64,000 nucleotides of DNA from Pseudosporangium ferrugineum (GTDB lineage: Bacteria; Actinomycetota; Actinomycetes; Mycobacteriales; Micromonosporaceae): assembly GCF_003002065.1 (NCBI RefSeq), contig NZ_PVZG01000001.1:372001-436000 (forward strand), written 5' to 3'. This document shows, piece after piece, positions 8,387 through 16,635 of this stretch (position 1 is the first letter of the stretch; each line of letters opens with the position of its first letter). The translations under genes were made by a program, and so were the position numbers. The notes beneath the pieces were generated by a model. The model had not been told where the DNA came from and made no database searches. It saw nothing but the letters and a program-made list of their open reading frames with translations.

Positions 8387-10842
8387 CGGACCGGCACCTG
8401 CGGCAGGACCACCAGCGGCAGCGACGTCCGGAACTGCCCGGGGGTCGCCGGTGCGGCGCGTTCCTTCCACGGGTCGCGGTAGGCGGCCACGGACTCCGCC
8501 ATCGCGGCGTCCAGGTCGGCGGCGATGCCGTCGGCGTCGTCGACGACGACCTCGCGGATGCGCTCGATGCCGATCCGGGGCACCCACGCGTACGTGCGCT
8601 CCAGCCAGTTGGCGTTCTCGCGGTAGAACTGGAGGAACCGCCCGGTGAGCGTGATGACCTCGGCCGGCGAGTCCACGGTGGCCAGCAGGTCGCCCTTGCG
8701 CACGTGCGCCCCCGCCGCCCCGCCGACGTAGATCTCCCAGCGGCCACCGTCGATCGCGACGACCCCCAGGTCCTTCACGTACGCCTCGGCGCAGTTGCGC
8801 GGGCACCCGGTCACGGCCAGCTTCATCTTGCCCGGCCCCTCGATGCCCTGGTAGCGCTCCTCCAGCGCGATGCCCAGCGCGGTCGAGTCACCGACGCCGA
8901 AGCGGCAGAAGTCCGAGCCGACGCAGGTCTTCACCGTGCGGAAACTCTTGCCGTACGCGTACCCGGAGGGCATGTCGAGCTCCGCCCAGATCTGCGGCAA
9001 CTTCTCCTTGGGCACGCCCAGCAGGTCGATGCGCTGGCCGCCGGTCAGCTTCACCATCGGCACCGAGTGCCGCTCGGCCACCTCGGCGATCCGCTTCAGC
9101 TGCGCCGGGGTGGTGACGCCGCCCTTCATCTGCGGCACCACCGAGAACGTGCCGTCGCGCTGGATGTTGGCGTGCACCCGGTCGTTGATGAACCGCGCGT
9201 CGCGCTCGTCGACGTACTCGGCGCCCCACATCATCTTCAGCAGCGACGCGAGGCCCATCTTGCTCTTGGCGTCCTCCTCGCCGCCGGGCACGAGGGTGGC
9301 GAAGACCGAGGACACCGACTTCAGGCCGTGGGTACGGATGGCACGCATCAGCTCGGGCTTGGGCATCGGTACGCCGGGCACGTACCAGGAAGCCCTGGGG
9401 TCCTCCTCGACCTCCCCGCCGGCGGCCCACTCGACGATCTGCTGGACGAGGCTCTTGCAGGTGCCGCAGCCCTTGCCGGCCCGGGTCCTGTCCATGACGC
9501 CGTTGACCGTCTTGCAGCCGCCGTGCACGGTCTCGACGAGAGTTCCCTTGCTGACGCCGTTGCAGTTGCAGACCTGCGCGTCGTCGGCCATGTCGGCGGC
9601 GCTCACCTCCGCGGGCGGCCCGCCGAGGTCGAACATCAGCTCGACGCGGTCCTCCGGCAGCGCCAGGCCGCGGTCGAAGGCCTGCATGAGGAAGGCGTAC
9701 TTGCGCACGTCGCCGACCAGGGTGGCACCGACCAGGCGGCCGTCGCGGATGACGAGGCTCTTGTAGACGCCCCTGCGCGGCTCGCTGAAGACCAGCGTCT
9801 CGTCGTCGTCGCGTTCGGCCTCCTTGAGGCCCATCGCGGCCACGTCGACCCCGGCGACCTTCAGCTTCGTGGCGATCCGCGAGCCGTGGTACGCCGCCTC
9901 GGGGTCGCGCCCGGTGAGGTGGTCGGCGAGCACCTTGGCCTGGTCCCACAGCGGGGCGACCAGCCCGTACGTCTCGCCGCGGTGCTGGGCGCACTCGCCG
10001 ACGGCGTAGATGTCGGGCTCGCCCTGCGCGCGCATCTGGTCGTCGACGACGACGCCGCGGTCGACCACCAGCCCGCTGGCCTGGGCCACCTCGGCGTTGG
10101 CGCGGATGCCGGCGGCGATGACCACGACGTCGCAGTCGATGGTGGTGCCGTCCTTGAGCCTCACCCCGGTGACCGCGTGCTTGCCGAGGATCTCGGTGGT
10201 GAGCGCGTCGGTGACCACCTCGATGCCGAGCTTCTCCACGCTGCGCTGCAGGATCGCCCCGCCCTGCGCGTCGAGCTGGGTGTTCATCAGGTGCCCGGCG
10301 GCGTGCACGAGCGTGACGTGGCTCAGGTGGTTCTGCAGGCCGCGGGCCGCCTCCAGGCCGAGCAGGCCGCCGCCGATGACCACGGCGCGCTCGTGCTCGC
10401 GGGCGTAGCGGATCATCGCGCGGGTGTCGTCGAGCGTCCGGAACGCGAAGACGCCCTGGTGGTAGCCGCGGCCGGGGCGGTGCACGCCGGGGATCGGCGG
10501 CACCCACGCGCGGCTGCCGGTGGCGATGATCAGCTTGTCGTACGGGGTCACCGTGCCGTCGTCGGCGTGCACCCGCTTGGCGGCCCGGTCGATGCGCGCG
10601 ATCCGGGTGCCGGTGTGCAGGGTGATGCCGTTGTCGGCGTACCAGGACAGGTCGTTGAGGAAGATGCCGGACTCGTCCTCCACGCCCGCGAGGACGTTGG
10701 AGAGCATGATCCGGTTGTAGTTGCCGTACGGCTCGTCGCCGAACACCGTGATGGCGAAGTCGCCGCCGCGGGCGAGGATCTCCTCCAGCGTACGGGCGCC
10801 GGCCATGCCGTTGCCGATGACCACCAGACGTGGTTGCTGCAC
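8383..10842 (-). CDS. nirB: NADH-dependent nitrite reductase large subunit NirB
   Basis: An 819-residue enzyme reducing nitrite to ammonium with NADH in the cytoplasm. Domains in order are an FAD-binding fold (VVIGNGMAGARTLEE, residues 6-20), an NAD-binding fold (VVIGGGLLGLEAARGL, about 155), a BFD-type 2Fe-2S domain (CNCNGVSKG and GKGCGTCK, about 425-465), and sulfite/nitrite reductase repeats. The siroheme/4Fe-4S cysteines are TCVGSDFC (about 637) and TGCPRNC (about 681). All key cysteines are present. It starts one base after the narB stop and overlaps nirD. Siroheme supply is presumably linked to the chelatase and HemD-like genes upstream in the same operon. Confidence 0.95.
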   Translation of the reverse strand: MQQPRLVVIGNGMAGARTLEEILARGGDFAITVFGDEPYGNYNRIMLSNVLAGVEDESGIFLNDLSWYADNGITLHTGTRIARIDRAAKRVHADDGTVTPYDKLIIATGSRAWVPPIPGVHRPGRGYHQGVFAFRTLDDTRAMIRYAREHERAVVIGGGLLGLEAARGLQNHLSHVTLVHAAGHLMNTQLDAQGGAILQRSVEKLGIEVVTDALTTEILGKHAVTGVRLKDGTTIDCDVVVIAAGIRANAEVAQASGLVVDRGVVVDDQMRAQGEPDIYAVGECAQHRGETYGLVAPLWDQAKVLADHLTGRDPEAAYHGSRIATKLKVAGVDVAAMGLKEAERDDDETLVFSEPRRGVYKSLVIRDGRLVGATLVGDVRKYAFLMQAFDRGLALPEDRVELMFDLGGPPAEVSAADMADDAQVCNCNGVSKGTLVETVHGGCKTVNGVMDRTRAGKGCGTCKSLVQQIVEWAAGGEVEEDPRASWYVPGVPMPKPELMRAIRTHGLKSVSSVFATLVPGGEEDAKSKMGLASLLKMMWGAEYVDERDARFINDRVHANIQRDGTFSVVPQMKGGVTTPAQLKRIAEVAERHSVPMVKLTGGQRIDLLGVPKEKLPQIWAELDMPSGYAYGKSFRTVKTCVGSDFCRFGVGDSTALGIALEERYQGIEGPGKMKLAVTGCPRNCAEAYVKDLGVVAIDGGRWEIYVGGAAGAHVRKGDLLATVDSPAEVITLTGRFLQFYRENANWLERTYAWVPRIGIERIREVVVDDADGIAADLDAAMAESVAAYRDPWKERAAPATPGQFRTSLPLVVLPQVPVR

Positions 10843-10843
10843 C

Positions 10844-12937
10844 TCAGCGGGTCCCTTCTTCTTCAGTACGCGAGATGGCGACCGCGCACGCCTTGAAGGC
10901 GGGCATCTTGGAGTGCCGGTCGAGCGCGGGATCGGTGAGGGCGTTGACGGCGTTGTCGCCGCCCCAGTGGAAGGGTGCGAAGACGGTGTCCGGGCGGATG
11001 CCGGCGTTGAGGCGGGCCCGGAAGAACGCCCGGCCCCGGCGGCTGCGGAGCTCGACCATGTCGCTGTCGGCGATGCCGTGCCGCCGGGCGAGGTCGGGAT
11101 GCAGCTCCACCCGCGGTTCGGGCATCGACACGGTGAGCGCGGCGACGCGGCGGGTCTGGTTGCCGCTCTGGTACTGCTGCATCGTCCGGCCGGTCGTCAG
11201 GACGTACGGGAACAGTTTGTCGGGGACCTCGTGCGGGTCGCGGTGCTCGACCCGCACGAACCGGGCCCTGCCGTCCGGGGTCGGGAAGCCGTCGGCGAAC
11301 AGCCGGGGCGTGCCGGGATGGTCCTCGGCCGGGCACGGCCAGAAGACGCCCTGCTCGGCCTCGATCCGCTCGTAGGTGATGCCGGCGTAGTCGGCGATCC
11401 CGCCGGCGCTGGCCCGGCGCAGCTCGTCGAAGACCTCCCGCGGCTCGTCGCTGAAGAAGTCGCCGCGGCCGAGGCGCTCCGCCAGGTCCTTGAGGAAGCG
11501 CAGGTCGGTGCGGACCTCCGGGGGCGGCGGCAGCGCGCTGCGCCGGCGGATGACCCGGCCCTCCAGGTTGGTCATCGTGCCCTCCTCCTCGGCCCACTGC
11601 GCGGTCGGGAGGACCACGTCGGCGAGGGCGGCGGTCTCGGACAGGAAGATGTCGGAGACCACGAGCAGGTCGAGGGCGCGCAGCCGGTCGATGACGTGGT
11701 TGGCGTGCGGCGCGGAGACGGCGATGTTGCTGGCCAGCACCAGCAGCACCCGGACGCCGCCGTCGGTGCCGAGCCGGTCGAGCATCTCGTACGCGGACCG
11801 GCCCGGCAGGGGCAGCTCGGCCGGGTCGATGCCCCACACCTTCGCCACGTGCGCGCGGGCGGCGGGGTCGTCGAGGCGGCGGTAGCCGGGCAGCTGGTCG
11901 GCCTTCTGCCCGTGCTCGCGACCGCCCTGCCCGTTGCCCTGGCCGGTGATCGTGCCGTAGCCCGAGTACGGCCGGCCGACCAGGCCCAGCGCGAGGGCCA
12001 GGTTGAGGTAGGCCTGGGCGGTGTCCGTACCGTTGCTGTGCTGTTCGGCACCGCGGGCCGTGAGGATCATCGACGGCCGCTCGGCCGCCAGCAGCCGCAC
12101 GGTCTCCCGCAGGTGCGCCTCCGGCACGCCGGTCATCCGCTCGACCCGCTCCGGCCAGTAGGAGTTGACCGCGGTGCGGACCGCGTCGAAGCCCGTCGTC
12201 CGGTCCCGGATGTACTCCTCGTCGATCAGAGCCTCGCGGATCGCGATGTGCAGCAGGCCGTTGGCCAGCGCCAGGTCCGTGCCGGGCAGCGGTTGCAGAT
12301 GCCGGTACGCGCCCTTCGCGGTCGCCGTCAGCCGCGGGTCGACGACGATGTGCCGCGCACCCTCGGCGCGACCGGCGTCGAGGTACTGCATCGAGGGCGG
12401 CATCGCGTCCGCCGGGTTGGCCCCGACCAGCAGCACCGTACGCGCCTGGGCCACGTCCTCCAGCGGGAACGGCAGCCCCCGGTCCACGCCCAGCGCCCGG
12501 TTGGCGGCGGTCGCGGCCGACGACATGCAGAACCGGCCGTTGTAGTCGATGGACGCCGAACGCAGCGCCACCCGGACGAACTTGCCCAGCGTGTACGCCT
12601 TCTCGTTGGTCAGCCCGCCGCCGCCGAACGCGCCGACGCTGTCCGGGCCGTACCGCTCCTGGCCGGCCCGGATCGCCGTCACGATCCGGTCCAGCGCCTC
12701 CTCCCACGTCGCCTCGCGCAGCGGGCTCGTGCGGTCCCCGGCGTCCTTGCGGACCAGCGGGGTGAGCAGCCGGTCCCGGTGGTCGAGCAGTTCGGCGGCG
12801 GTCCAGCCCTTGGCGCAGAGGCCGCCGCGGTTCACCGGGAACTCGGCGGGCTCCAGCCGTACCCGCGGGATCTCGGGCGTCAACCGGATGCCGCACTGCA
12901 ACGCGCAGTACGGGCAATGCGTCTCGGTCACCGTCAC
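10844..12937 (-). CDS. narB: Assimilatory nitrate reductase catalytic subunit (molybdopterin)
   Basis: A 697-residue molybdopterin oxidoreductase reducing nitrate to nitrite. The N-terminal 4Fe-4S motif is HCPYCALQCG followed by GGLCAKGW (Cys8, Cys11, Cys15, Cys41). The active-site region NGRFCMSSAATAANRALG has the molybdenum-ligand cysteine position of NapA/NasA-type enzymes. The C-terminal molybdopterin dinucleotide domain (LTTGRTMQQYQSGNQTRR) is complete. No C-terminal BFD or flavin module is present, so electrons must come from a separate donor. The GTG start at 12937 has no clear ribosome site. The 69 bases upstream separate it from the chelatase gene. The equivalent symbol in many actinomycetes is nasA or narB. 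Confidence 0.92.
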   Translation of the reverse strand: MTVTETHCPYCALQCGIRLTPEIPRVRLEPAEFPVNRGGLCAKGWTAAELLDHRDRLLTPLVRKDAGDRTSPLREATWEEALDRIVTAIRAGQERYGPDSVGAFGGGGLTNEKAYTLGKFVRVALRSASIDYNGRFCMSSAATAANRALGVDRGLPFPLEDVAQARTVLLVGANPADAMPPSMQYLDAGRAEGARHIVVDPRLTATAKGAYRHLQPLPGTDLALANGLLHIAIREALIDEEYIRDRTTGFDAVRTAVNSYWPERVERMTGVPEAHLRETVRLLAAERPSMILTARGAEQHSNGTDTAQAYLNLALALGLVGRPYSGYGTITGQGNGQGGREHGQKADQLPGYRRLDDPAARAHVAKVWGIDPAELPLPGRSAYEMLDRLGTDGGVRVLLVLASNIAVSAPHANHVIDRLRALDLLVVSDIFLSETAALADVVLPTAQWAEEEGTMTNLEGRVIRRRSALPPPPEVRTDLRFLKDLAERLGRGDFFSDEPREVFDELRRASAGGIADYAGITYERIEAEQGVFWPCPAEDHPGTPRLFADGFPTPDGRARFVRVEHRDPHEVPDKLFPYVLTTGRTMQQYQSGNQTRRVAALTVSMPEPRVELHPDLARRHGIADSDMVELRSRRGRAFFRARLNAGIRPDTVFAPFHWGGDNAVNALTDPALDRHSKMPAFKACAVAISRTEEEGTR

Positions 12938-13006
12938 GCGACAGATCGTCGCGGGCCGGCGTTTCGGCCACTCGCGTCAAACGATTGCCCCGAGGTTCGG
13001 AAATCC

Positions 13007-13645
13007 CTACAACGCGCCGGCGGCCATTGTGAGATCGCGGTACCGGGCCAGGACCAGGTCCTCGAGCGCCGGGTCCGCGCCCAGCGGCGCGGTCACGTGG
13101 TCCGCCCCGGCGCGGTGCAGCGAGCGGTAGAACAGCCCCTCCGCCAGCAGGTACGCCGCCACGGCGATCCGCTCGGCGCCCCGCTCCCGCAGCCCGGCCA
13201 CCACGTCGGGCACCCGTCGCTCGGTGCCGGAGGCGTACGCGACCGTCGCGCCGAGCTGCGCGGCCACCGCCTCCACGTCGGCCCGCCACGCCGGGTCGGA
13301 CGAGCCGGCGGCGGCGAGCACGACGGCGTCGCACCGCGGGATCCGCCGCCGCAGGACGTCCGCGAGCAGCGGGTCCGGCCCGAGCGGCGGGGCCACGGTC
13401 GCCCCGGCGGACGCCGCGGCCTGCGCGATGTCGACGCGTACGTGGTAGCCGGCCGACAACAGCAGCGGGACCACCGCGTCCGTCTCCCGGATGACGTCGC
13501 CGACCCGCGGCTGCTGCACGTCGACGTAGGCCAGGCGCAGATCCGCCTCCGGCAGCCGGCGGGCCACCCGGCCGGCGAGGTCGCGGATCTGGGCCTGCCC
13601 GGCGGCGGACCGGGTGCCGTGCGCGACGGCGAGCAGCCGCCTCAC
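13007..13645 (-). CDS. Sirohydrochlorin chelatase (CbiX/SirB-type)
   Basis: A 212-residue class II chelatase. The first active-site histidine is in LLAVAHGTRSAAG, and the second half has the matching fold (AVVLAAAGSSDPAW) with the pseudo-twofold symmetry of CbiX. It most likely inserts ferrous iron into sirohydrochlorin to make siroheme for NirB; a cobaltochelatase role is possible from sequence alone. The GTG at 13645 overlaps the stop of the HemD-like gene (GTGA). The same trio (chelatase, HemD-regulator fusion, nitrite genes) occurs in Mycobacterium tuberculosis (Rv0259c/Rv0260c), which supports the assignment. Confidence 0.85.
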   Translation of the reverse strand: MRRLLAVAHGTRSAAGQAQIRDLAGRVARRLPEADLRLAYVDVQQPRVGDVIRETDAVVPLLLSAGYHVRVDIAQAAASAGATVAPPLGPDPLLADVLRRRIPRCDAVVLAAAGSSDPAWRADVEAVAAQLGATVAYASGTERRVPDVVAGLRERGAERIAVAAYLLAEGLFYRSLHRAGADHVTAPLGADPALEDLVLARYRDLTMAAGAL

Positions 13646-14760
13646 GCCTCGTCCACCCGCAGCCGGTAGCCCCGCTTGATGACGGTCTCGATGTGGCCGC
13701 CGCCGCCCAGCGCGGTCCGCAGCCGGGCGATCGCCACGTCCACGGCGTGCCCGTCGGTGCCCCGCGGCAGCGCCTCCACCAGCTTCTCCTTGGCGACCAC
13801 GGCGCCCGGCCGGTCGGCGAGCGAGCCGAGGATCGCCATCGCGGCCGGCGCCAGCGCCTGCACCCGGCCGTCGATGAGCACCGCGTGCCCGCGGATCTCC
13901 AGCTCGTCGCCGGCCACGGTCATCCTCCGGGCGCGCCGCGGCAGCTCGTCGGTGACGACCTTGACCAGCGCCCCCAGCCGGGACCGGTGCGGCGTCACCA
14001 CGGGAACGTCCCGCTCGACCAGCGACGCGGCGGTCACCGGCCCCACGCACGCGGCCATCGTCGCGCCCCGGAACCGCTCGAGCACCTCCCCGGCGGCCGG
14101 CCCGGCGATCTCCAGCAGCGCCTGCACGGCCGGCGCGCTGGTGAACGTCACCGCATCGACCTGCCCGGAGGTCAGCTGGCCGACGAGCCGGCGTACCGGC
14201 GTCAGGTCCGCCGGAAGCGTCCACCGGTAGACCGGGATCTCCACGACGGCGGCCCCGGCGGACCGCAGCGCCCCGGTGAAGCCGGCCTGCGGCCCGCCGT
14301 GCAACTGCACCGCGATCCGCCGCCCCGCGATGCCCTGCGCGAGCAACCGCTCCAGAATCTCCTCGGACGACTCCGTCACCGCGGACCAGTCCTCGGTGAG
14401 ATCGGCGGCCCGGATCGCCCCGCACGGCTTGGCCCCCCGCGCGATCAGCCGCGCCCGCCCGAGCGCGGCCCGCAGGGTGTCACCCATCCCCCACCCCTCG
14501 GCCGCCTCCAGCCACCCCCGGAACCCGATCCCGGTGGTGGCGACGACGATGTCCGGCGCCAGCCCGACACACGCCTCGGTCGCGGCATGCAACGCCTGAT
14601 CGTCCCCCAACGGCACGATCGTGATCGCCGGCGCGACGACGACCCGGGCCCCCCGCCGCTCGAACAGGGCGGCAAGCTCTTCACGGCGCCGCTCGGCGGT
14701 CACGGCCACGGTGAACCCGGCAAGCGGTCCGGCACCATCGGCGATCTGATCGGGATTCAC
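13642..14760 (-). CDS. HemD-like (uroporphyrinogen-III synthase) domain fused to winged-helix DNA-binding domain
   Basis: A 372-residue two-domain protein. Residues 12-265 form the HemD fold (GFTVAVTAERRREELAALFERRGA, AVTFTSAPAVQALLEIAG, ACVGPVTAASL). Residues about 280-370 are an OmpR/PhoB-type winged helix ending in VIKRGYRLRV. No receiver domain is present. This architecture, as in Rv0260c, is usually a regulator of nitrate/nitrite assimilation rather than a main haem-pathway enzyme, perhaps sensing a tetrapyrrole (inference). The GTG start at 14760 is first in the operon. A near-perfect 18-bp palindrome lies 55 bases upstream, a plausible self-binding site. Confidence 0.85.
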   Translation of the reverse strand: MNPDQIADGAGPLAGFTVAVTAERRREELAALFERRGARVVVAPAITIVPLGDDQALHAATEACVGLAPDIVVATTGIGFRGWLEAAEGWGMGDTLRAALGRARLIARGAKPCGAIRAADLTEDWSAVTESSEEILERLLAQGIAGRRIAVQLHGGPQAGFTGALRSAGAAVVEIPVYRWTLPADLTPVRRLVGQLTSGQVDAVTFTSAPAVQALLEIAGPAAGEVLERFRGATMAACVGPVTAASLVERDVPVVTPHRSRLGALVKVVTDELPRRARRMTVAGDELEIRGHAVLIDGRVQALAPAAMAILGSLADRPGAVVAKEKLVEALPRGTDGHAVDVAIARLRTALGGGGHIETVIKRGYRLRVDEA

Positions 14761-14814
14761 CCGTCAGATGCTCACCACCAGCCATTACGGTCCGGGAACC
14801 CGAATGTTTCCCCG

Positions 14815-14832
14815 GTGATAACGCGGTATCAC
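14815..14832. promoter_or_regulatory. 18-bp near-perfect palindrome upstream of nitrate operon
   Basis: GTGATAACGCGGTATCAC matches its own reverse complement at 16 of 18 positions and lies 55 bases before the GTG of the HemD-regulator fusion. Position and symmetry fit a dimeric regulator operator controlling the leftward nitrate operon. No regulator family is assigned from the sequence. Confidence 0.5.
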
Positions 14833-14850
14833 TTGCCACCCCACCCGCCT

Positions 14851-15112
14851 GTGACCGGCCCGGATCACGACGCCCTTCCCGCCCAGGCCCGTGGGCCGGC
14901 GGCCTTGGCGGAACACCTCGCCGCCCAGCTCGATCTGGCACCGCCGGAATGGTCCCGGGTCCGGATCCTCGATACGCCCTGGTTCCCCTCCCCGCTGCGC
15001 TCGAAGCGGATGGAGGCGCTGGTCTGGGCTCCGGCAGCGTTCCGTCGTCGCGGACCTCTTCATCGTGGGCGGAGCCGCGATGGCCCTGACCCACGGCGGC
15101 TTCAGCGAGTAG
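14851..15112 (+). pseudogene. Remnant of a nucleotidyltransferase-type gene pair
   Basis: This stretch holds fragments in two frames. From the GTG at 14851 one frame reads LAEHLAAQLDLAPPEWSRV and then PWFPSPLRSKRMEALVWAP, ending at AAFRRRG. That resembles the C-terminus of small proteins encoded next to AbiEii/DUF6036-type nucleotidyltransferases. Immediately after, another frame reads ADLFIVGGAAMALTHGGFSE and stops at 15112. VGGAAMAL is the usual start of such a nucleotidyltransferase fold, but its catalytic aspartates are absent. I read this as two adjacent genes collapsed by deletion. Family identity is from memory of motifs, hence low confidence. Confidence 0.4.
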
Positions 15113-15902
15113 GGGCCGCGGCGGGTGCCGGGCGGTCGGCGGCAGCGTCACCGACCGGCGGCCGGGCCGGGCCGGTCAGCACGCCACCCTCGACGGGGAG
15201 GGTGTGGCCGGTGATCCAGGCGGCGTCGTCGGAGCCGAGGAACGCGACCGCCGCGGCGATGTCCTCGGGCTCGCCGACGCGGCCGAGCGGATACATCGAC
15301 GTGAGCTGCTCCAGCGCGCCCGGCTGGGAGTCCCAGACCGGCGTCCGGACGGTGCCGGGGGCGACGACGTTGAAGCGGACGCCGAGGGGGCCGTACCGGG
15401 CGGCGTAGTTCTGGGACATCGCGATCTGGCCGGCCTTCGCCGCGGCGTACTCCACGTTGCCGAAGGCGGCGATGCCGTTGACCGAGCTGATCGTGACAAC
15501 GTTGCCGCGGGTCTTCACCAGGTGCGGGATGGCCGCCTGGATGCAGCGGGCGGCGCTGAGCAGGGTGACGTCGAGCTGACGGTGCCAGTCCTCGTCCGAG
15601 GTGTCCTCCGGCCGCGAGGAGACGATGCAGCCGCCCGCGTTGTTCACCACCAGGTCGAGCCGGCCGAACCGCCCGACCGCGGCGGCCACCGCGGCGTCGA
15701 TGTCGGCGCGGGAGGTGACGTCGGCCTTGAGCCCGAGCGCGCGCTCGGCGCCGAGCTCGTCGGCCAGCGCCGCGACCGCCTCCTGCCGCAGATCCGTGAC
15801 GACCACCGTGCCGCCCTCGGCGGCGATCCGGCGGGCGACGGCCTGCCCGATGCCCTGGGCCGCCGCCGTGACAAACGCGACCTTGTGCGCGAATCGCCGC
15901 AT
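15102..15902 (-). CDS. Short-chain dehydrogenase/reductase (SDR)
   Basis: A 266-residue classical SDR. The cofactor glycine motif is TAAAQGIGQAVAR (about residues 11-23; the first glycine is replaced by alanine). DVTS, the NNAGG motif (about 86-90), catalytic Ser in TISSVNG and Tyr-x-x-x-Lys in YAAAKAGQIAM follow. The arginine at the end of the second strand (TDLRQE) leaves NAD(H) versus NADP(H) undecided. Substrate is unknown; related proteins oxidise hydroxysteroids, acyl-ACPs or sugar alcohols. The ATG at 15902 follows AGGGGGAG by five bases. A longer reading from 15929 lacks such a site. A Pro/Ala tail of about 20 residues at the C-terminus is unusual for the family. Confidence 0.85.
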   Translation of the reverse strand: MRRFAHKVAFVTAAAQGIGQAVARRIAAEGGTVVVTDLRQEAVAALADELGAERALGLKADVTSRADIDAAVAAAVGRFGRLDLVVNNAGGCIVSSRPEDTSDEDWHRQLDVTLLSAARCIQAAIPHLVKTRGNVVTISSVNGIAAFGNVEYAAAKAGQIAMSQNYAARYGPLGVRFNVVAPGTVRTPVWDSQPGALEQLTSMYPLGRVGEPEDIAAAVAFLGSDDAAWITGHTLPVEGGVLTGPARPPVGDAAADRPAPAAAPTR

Positions 15903-15957
15903 CACCACTCCCCCTGTCGACACCGCCATTCTGCCCGGCCCCGGCGCCGGGGCCCAG

Positions 15958-15989
15958 CGGGAAGCCGGCCCTGCGCGGCCGGCTTCCCG
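15958..15989 (-). terminator. Hairpin terminator after the secreted-protein gene
   Basis: A perfect 13-bp stem (CGGGAAGCCGGCC with GGCCGGCTTCCCG, six-base loop) lies nine bases past the stop of the leftward gene at 15999. It lacks a T-run, as is common in GC-rich actinomycetes. Confidence 0.7.
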
Positions 15990-15998
15990 TGGTGGTGG

Positions 15999-16625
15999 TC
16001 AGCCGGGCAGCACGCGCCAGCCGCTGAAGACCGTGGGAGCGACGCTCGTGCCCTGGCGTGAGGCGTACAGCGTGCAGCTGTCGTTGGGCGGGTTGTAGCC
16101 GATGTTGTGGTACGTGTTCTCGGTGTAGGTCACCCGGTACGCCTCGACGCCGTACTGGCCGACCACCCGGCTGAACGGGGGGACCGGCGCGGAGGCCGAG
16201 ACGCCGGTCATGGTGGTGGTGCTCATCGAGATGCTGGCGCTGACGTTGGCGGTCAGGAAGCCGAACAGCGAGGCGGACGTGCCGACGGTGACGCTCATGG
16301 AGAAGGTCTGCGACACCGACGAGGTGAAGCTGGCCGTCGCCTGGGTGTTCGTGTTGTTGACCACCGCGCGCTGCTCGCTCACCAGGAAGTCCGGGGTCAC
16401 CGAGTCCACCACGTACTGCACGGCGTAGTACTCCGGGAACCATTCGTGGCTGGTGAGGCTCCATTGCAGGCCGGCGGGGCAGCTGTGCGCCTGGGCCGGC
16501 GCCGGCATGGCCACCGTGGTCAGGGCCGACGTCAGAGTGATCAACACGGCACCGGCGGCGATCCGTGGTCTCCAGGATGCGAGGCGCCGCCACCCTCCCC
16601 CGGCCCGTGTGCTGCGTTCAGCCAT
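15999..16625 (-). CDS. Secreted Ser/Thr-rich protein, possibly beta-pore-forming (aerolysin/ETX-MTX2-like)
   Basis: A 208-residue exported protein. Residues 1-46 are a signal peptide (hydrophobic core AAGAVLITLTSALTTVAM, cleavage after PAPAQA). After an aromatic section (WSLTSHEWFPEYYAVQYVV), residues 90-145 show a long alternating Ser/Thr/hydrophobic pattern (TASFTSSVSQTFSMSVTV, then TANVSASISMSTTTMT). Such patterns are characteristic of the membrane-insertion hairpin of aerolysin and ETX/MTX2 pore-formers. A strand-rich tail with VEAYRVTYTENTYHNIGY follows. Cys49 and Cys184 could form a disulfide. The start at 16625 follows GAGGGGG. It lies 10 bases downstream of the SARP/NB-ARC gene, so the two are probably one transcript. 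The pore-forming role is inference; a plain cell-surface strand protein is the alternative. Confidence 0.6.
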   Translation of the reverse strand: MAERSTRAGGGWRRLASWRPRIAAGAVLITLTSALTTVAMPAPAQAHSCPAGLQWSLTSHEWFPEYYAVQYVVDSVTPDFLVSEQRAVVNNTNTQATASFTSSVSQTFSMSVTVGTSASLFGFLTANVSASISMSTTTMTGVSASAPVPPFSRVVGQYGVEAYRVTYTENTYHNIGYNPPNDSCTLYASRQGTSVAPTVFSGWRVLPG

Positions 16626-16635
16626 CAAGTCCCCC

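Noticed and set aside
7957..13669. Very long rightward ORFs opposite the nitrate operon
   Set aside because: They mirror nirB and narB in a GC-rich genome, encode Arg/Val/Gly-rich low-complexity protein and match no family, while the leftward frames carry all enzyme motifs.
14761..14830. Full GlnR box before the nitrate operon
   Set aside because: Only one GAAAC element fits; the other half-sites deviate too much from the GTnAC/GAAAC consensus.
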